The notes under the pieces: model-generated
What the model was told of the DNA's origin: nothing
What the model saw: only the letters and a program-made list of their open reading frames with translations
Databases searched by the model: none
Part shown: positions 43,900-46,815 of the stretch, piece by piece
Layout: every line of letters begins with the position of its first letter
Position numbering within the stretch: the first letter of the stretch is position 1
Program-made: the position numbers and the translations under genes
Assembly: GCA_028275165.1 (NCBI GenBank)
Contig: JAQCNF010000119.1
Span: forward strand, 1 to 46,815
Reading direction: 5' to 3'
Source: Haloquadratum sp.
Lineage (GTDB): Archaea > Halobacteriota > Halobacteria > Halobacteriales > Haloferacaceae
DNA: 46,815 nucleotides

Positions 43900-44244
43900 T
43901 CAGCCGAAGAGGTTACCTAATCCTTCGCCTGCAGCTTCATCATCATCATCGTCCTCTTGTTGAGCGTCTTCGGCAGTCTCTTCTTCTTCATCTTCTGCAT
44001 CTTCAGCATCGGCGTCTTCTTCAGCTACCTCTGTGGTCGTGCCCCCGGCAGCAGGAGCAGCAGGTGCAGTCGAAGCAGTGCTGACAGCTTCCTCGATATC
44101 AACATCTTCGACCGCAGCGACGAGAGCTTTCACTCGTGACTCCTCAACATCCGCTCCAGCGGATTCAAGAACTGCAGTGACGTTTTCTTCTGTTATCTCT
44201 TCATCCGTTTCGTTCAGTATGAGTGCTGTATATACGTATTCCAT
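43900..44244 (-). CDS. rpl12: Ribosomal protein P1 (L12 stalk)
   Basis: A 114-residue archaeal L12/P1 protein: N-terminal dimerisation helices (MEYVYTALILNETDEEITEE), an Ala-rich hinge, then a long acidic stretch ending in EGLGNLFG, the conserved C-terminal tail that binds translation factors. It is third in rpl1-rpl10-rpl12, 17 bases after rpl10. Confidence 0.96.
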   Translation of the reverse strand: MEYVYTALILNETDEEITEENVTAVLESAGADVEESRVKALVAAVEDVDIEEAVSTASTAPAAPAAGGTTTEVAEEDADAEDAEDEEEETAEDAQQEDDDDDEAAGEGLGNLFG

Positions 44245-44261
44245 TGGTTGTATTTCTGCTA

Positions 44262-45308
44262 TTATCCAAACATTGCACCGAGGCCTTCCGCACCGTCGTC
44301 ACCATCGTCGTCGTCGTTATCATCGGCATCGCCAGCAGACGTAGACTCGGGCTCCTCTTCGGGTGATTCTTCACCTGTTTCAACAGGTTCCTCAGGCTCG
44401 GGTTCCGGTTCGATATCGGTTAGCTCCTCTGGTAGGGCGTCTTCGTCGTCAATCTGCGCAGCAACGTTCCGGAGTTGAGTATCGGCACGTGCGATTAGAT
44501 CAGTCATTAGTTCGCGATTCTCAACCGCAGCATCCAATCCGAGAGCGCGACCATTGCCAGCCGCAGTCCGGACAAGTGCTGGCATTACCGCTTCTGTGGC
44601 AATCGCAGCATTCACTGCGAGATTCTGCGCGTGTGCTGCTGCGGTCTCGATATCTGCTTGGTAGGCGTCGGCATCGATTGCAAGCTCTTCTGGTTCAAAG
44701 AACACGCCGTCAGAGTGTACACCACGCAGATCCAGCCCTACCTCTTTTGGTTCGATACCGAGTTCGCCGAGAACACCGGCCAACTCCTCGGATACGGGCT
44801 CACCTGCTTCAAGTACCTTTGAATCTTCTGTAACTTTGATTGAGCCCTGCATAATGCGAGCGGAAGCACCGACCTGCTGGAGCTCTCCAACGAATGGGCC
44901 TGGGTCAACACCGGTATCTCCCTCTTCGATAAGAATATCGTCTGGAGCAATTTCGCCGGCACTGATTGGCGCAGGCGTTTTCGACTCTTCGAGTTGCTTA
45001 TAAAGCCCAAATGGATTGTCATCGGTTCCAACAAGAGCGACCTGTCCATTGACATAGTCAGTGAGTGCTTCGAACCCCTCACCGACTGACTCGAGCGCCC
45101 GTGTCGTGAGTGTATTTCGACTCACACGGAGCGATGCGCTACCGTGAAGTTCACGACGCATACTTTGGAGTTGCCGACTTGGAATACCGGCGACGCCAAC
45201 GACACCAACAGATTCGAACTGCTCAACAAACGAAACAAGTTCGTCGACTTCTCTGCGTTTCCATTCGGGGATAGTCTCCGTCTGTCGGACTGCTGTGCTA
45301 TCACTCAT
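44262..45308 (-). CDS. rpl10: Ribosomal protein P0 (L10)
   Basis: A 348-residue stalk base protein. The rRNA-binding N-terminus reads [12 protein letters not shown] and [14 protein letters not shown]12-binding helices follow; a long Asp/Glu-rich tail ends EGLGAMFG like rpl12. Its ATG overlaps the stop of rpl1 (ATGA at 45305-45308). Confidence 0.96.
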   Translation of the reverse strand: MSDSTAVRQTETIPEWKRREVDELVSFVEQFESVGVVGVAGIPSRQLQSMRRELHGSASLRVSRNTLTTRALESVGEGFEALTDYVNGQVALVGTDDNPFGLYKQLEESKTPAPISAGEIAPDDILIEEGDTGVDPGPFVGELQQVGASARIMQGSIKVTEDSKVLEAGEPVSEELAGVLGELGIEPKEVGLDLRGVHSDGVFFEPEELAIDADAYQADIETAAAHAQNLAVNAAIATEAVMPALVRTAAGNGRALGLDAAVENRELMTDLIARADTQLRNVAAQIDDEDALPEELTDIEPEPEPEEPVETGEESPEEEPESTSAGDADDNDDDDGDDGAEGLGAMFG

Positions 45309-45943
45309 GCTGGCACCTCAACAGCGGGTCCCATCGTCGTCTTCACATACATTGAGTCGATGTTGAGTGGGCCTTTCTCCAGCGTCGCTTCAAGACGTCG
45401 CATGACTACATCGATATTCTCAGCGATATTATCTGCCTCCATGTCTTGAGCACCGACACGTGTATGGAAGGTTCGTCGGTCACGAGACCGTATTTGGACG
45501 GTATTTTTCATTCGATTCACTGTCTCGACGACATCGTCATCCGGTTGTAGCGGCGTCGGCATCTTACCACGAGGTCCAAGAACGGTCCCCAGATACCGAC
45601 CAATATCTTGCATCAGTCCGGCCTCAGCCACAAAAAAGTCAGTCTCGCTGGCAAGGTCTTTTGCTGTATCAGAATCATCACCGAGCGACTCAAGATCGTT
45701 GTCGCCTAACACATCGTCAGCGACGTCTTGAGCACGAAGCGCGGTTTCACCGCTGGCGAACACGATTATCTGTGTCTCTTGACCGGTTCCAGCAGGCAAG
45801 ACGATTGATTCGTCGACACGGTTTGACGGGTCATTTAGGTCTATGTCGCGCAGGTTCACGGCAAGGTCAACTGTTTCGCGAAAATTTCGCGGTGGTGCCT
45901 CGTCGAGTGCGCGAGAAACTGCATTAATTATTGTATCTGCCAT
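45305..45943 (-). CDS. rpl1: Ribosomal protein L1
   Basis: A 212-residue protein of the L1 stalk. Diagnostic motif [12 protein letters not shown] near residue 123 and the C-terminal [22 protein letters not shown]1 often represses its own operon by binding the mRNA; the 5' leader here is described separately. First gene of rpl1-rpl10-rpl12. The usual upstream partner rpl11 is absent here; a plus-strand gene lies there instead. Confidence 0.96.
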   Translation of the reverse strand: MADTIINAVSRALDEAPPRNFRETVDLAVNLRDIDLNDPSNRVDESIVLPAGTGQETQIIVFASGETALRAQDVADDVLGDNDLESLGDDSDTAKDLASETDFFVAEAGLMQDIGRYLGTVLGPRGKMPTPLQPDDDVVETVNRMKNTVQIRSRDRRTFHTRVGAQDMEADNIAENIDVVMRRLEATLEKGPLNIDSMYVKTTMGPAVEVPA

Positions 45944-46010
45944 TATTCACCTCCGTAGTGCGCGGGATGCTCCTACGGGTCAGTGAAACAGGTACGTTCC
46001 TGTCTCATAT
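45944..46010 (-). promoter_or_regulatory. 5' leader of rpl1-rpl10-rpl12 with two hairpins
   Basis: The minus strand can form ACAGG-loop-CCUGU (45982-45998) and CCGUAG-loop-CUACGG (about 45951-45976), the second ending beside the ribosome-binding GGAGGUGA and ATG. In haloarchaea the L1 operon leader of about 75 bases is known to mimic the L1 site of 23S rRNA. A TATA-like TTAAAA at 46030-46035 would start the transcript near 46005. Hairpins are visible; L1 binding is inference. Confidence 0.5.
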
Positions 46011-46151
46011 AGGATAATTCAGATGAGAGTTTTAAGTCCGTCGAAGCGTTGTCTTCATGTCGTCAGGTGCAACAAATAGATATTTGTGTGATTATTTACT
46101 CAATTTCGAGTCTAAGTACCTTTTAGTAAGTTGTATGTATTCATATCATGT

Positions 46152-46433
46152 ATGAATCCAGATGACGCTGCAAAGCAACTGCAGTACACCATCAACTCGT
46201 CCACAGACACCCGAGATTATACCATTACCTACTGGGAAAGCAAGGTTTATCAAGACGCCTTTGCAGAGGTCACTGAGCGAGGATCGCTCTCAGATGTGAT
46301 GGACCTGATTTCACAACTTGGCGTCGAGTGTGATGCAAAAAGCCGTCCGTCACCTGATGAAGCGTGCCAACTTGCTGACAGGATTCTTTCTGGGCAGTCC
46401 CAACCACTCACTGACGGCGGGAGTAGTATATAG
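46152..46433 (+). CDS. Hypothetical protein, 93 aa
   Basis: A soluble acidic protein of 93 residues (MNPDDAAKQLQYTINSS at the start, then TITYWESKVYQDAFAEV). No cysteine cluster, membrane segment or known motif. The ATG at 46152 is preferred over one 21 bases upstream, whose residues are hydrophobic and unlike the rest. It is divergent from rpl1. I do not recognise the family. Confidence 0.65.
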   Translation: MNPDDAAKQLQYTINSSTDTRDYTITYWESKVYQDAFAEVTERGSLSDVMDLISQLGVECDAKSRPSPDEACQLADRILSGQSQPLTDGGSSI

Positions 46434-46604
46434 ACACTCACCGTGGGGTGTCGAACGGTTGAAATGATAGAGAAGTTCGCCGATGCATATACAGAGTATC
46501 GTGTAGTCATTGAATGAGTATCAGCCACCTCAGTCTGAATCTCAATCCTTTGGACAAACCGTTGATGCGTCGTGTCGTAGATTGCCACCTCAAAAAGTAG
46601 CTCA

Positions 46605-46815
46605 TCAAGGAGTATCTGACCTGAGGTGTGTACAATCACCAGCATGGAGATTCTTTGTCCCTGTCTCTGTTTCTACGACTAACGCACCAGGAAATTGAAT
46701 GTCAACTGCTTCCCCTACGATAGTCGCCTCTGTCGTGTCAACTCGCACTTGCTGACCAAGTGTGGCTGCCTGTGCTCGCCACTCATGTAGAATGGTTTCC
46801 CCGACACGTTGGTAT
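46605..46815 (-). CDS. birA: Biotin--protein ligase, C-terminal end (partial)
   Basis: The window ends inside this gene. The 69 visible residues begin YQRVGETILHEWRAQAATLG and include QQVRVDTTEATIVGEAVDI, FPGALVVETETG and a final AGDCTHLRSDTP before TGA. This is the C-terminal SH3-like domain that follows the catalytic domain of BirA-type ligases, with the typical GDCxHLR end. The catalytic part lies to the right of the window. The ligase attaches biotin to carboxylase carrier proteins. Confidence 0.85.
   Translation of the reverse strand, partial: YQRVGETILHEWRAQAATLGQQVRVDTTEATIVGEAVDIQFPGALVVETETGTKNLHAGDCTHLRSDTP

Noticed and set aside
1-46815. CRISPR array or defence island
   Set aside because: No regularly spaced direct repeats were seen, and no cas, restriction or toxin-antitoxin gene was recognised.

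Overview
The window looks like chromosome of a haloarchaeon. Almost every protein is acidic, promoters are archaeal TATA boxes often about 25 bases before a leaderless start, and the gene content (bacterioruberin carotenoid genes, HMG-CoA synthase, archaeal ribosomal proteins, archaeal GluRS) fits. The base composition, visibly lower in G+C than most haloarchaea, the loose spacing and the many decayed insertion sequences suggest Haloquadratum walsbyi or a close relative. That placement is inference from memory of the family, not a database result.

Layout. 1-4.67 kb is decayed: a tnpB relic, an M42 aminopeptidase, a second tnpB relic and a beheaded msrB. 4.67-8.41 kb is a B12-dependent ribonucleotide reductase carrying a mini-intein. 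8.5-9.6 kb holds a broken IS200-type tnpA and an unidentified relic. 9.8-14.3 kb is the C50 carotenoid cluster (zinc-finger microprotein, crtB, cruF, lyeJ, crtD), followed by a ZIP-type transporter, a universal stress protein, a NYN nuclease-like protein, a TatD-like hydrolase, a DUF2150 protein, HMG-CoA synthase and a convergent HTH regulator. 20.5-24 kb has two membrane proteins, an alanyl-tRNA editing protein, an MBF1-like regulator and tRNA-Leu(GAG). 24.1-27.7 kb is rsmA, hemK-like, and two MetE-like genes. 28.3-34.4 kb (minus strand) is rpl7ae-rps28e-rpl24e-ndk and rnj-idsA-gltX. 34.8-38.1 kb has two tnpB relics enclosing the lsm-rpl37e pair, then purF. 39.9-46 kb (minus strand) holds rpl21e-rpoF-DUF655, a zinc-finger microprotein with ef1b, a TctA-like permease and rpl1-rpl10-rpl12; the end of birA closes the window.

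How it fits together. Isoprenoid supply (hmgB, idsA) and carotenoid assembly (crtB, lyeJ, cruF, crtD) are both here, alongside a large translation/transcription block. The order suggests one rearrangement: rsmA-hemK-metE normally follow rpl21e-rpoF-DUF655 on the same strand, and inverting about 24.03-39.92 kb would restore that. A decayed IS right end sits at the left breakpoint. No defence system, CRISPR array, prophage or clearly new multi-gene system is visible. The more unusual signals are the mini-intein placed exactly at the RNR radical cysteine, a structured leader with a kink-turn-like element before rpl7ae, loss of zinc ligands in L24e, and a zinc-less MetE paralogue.
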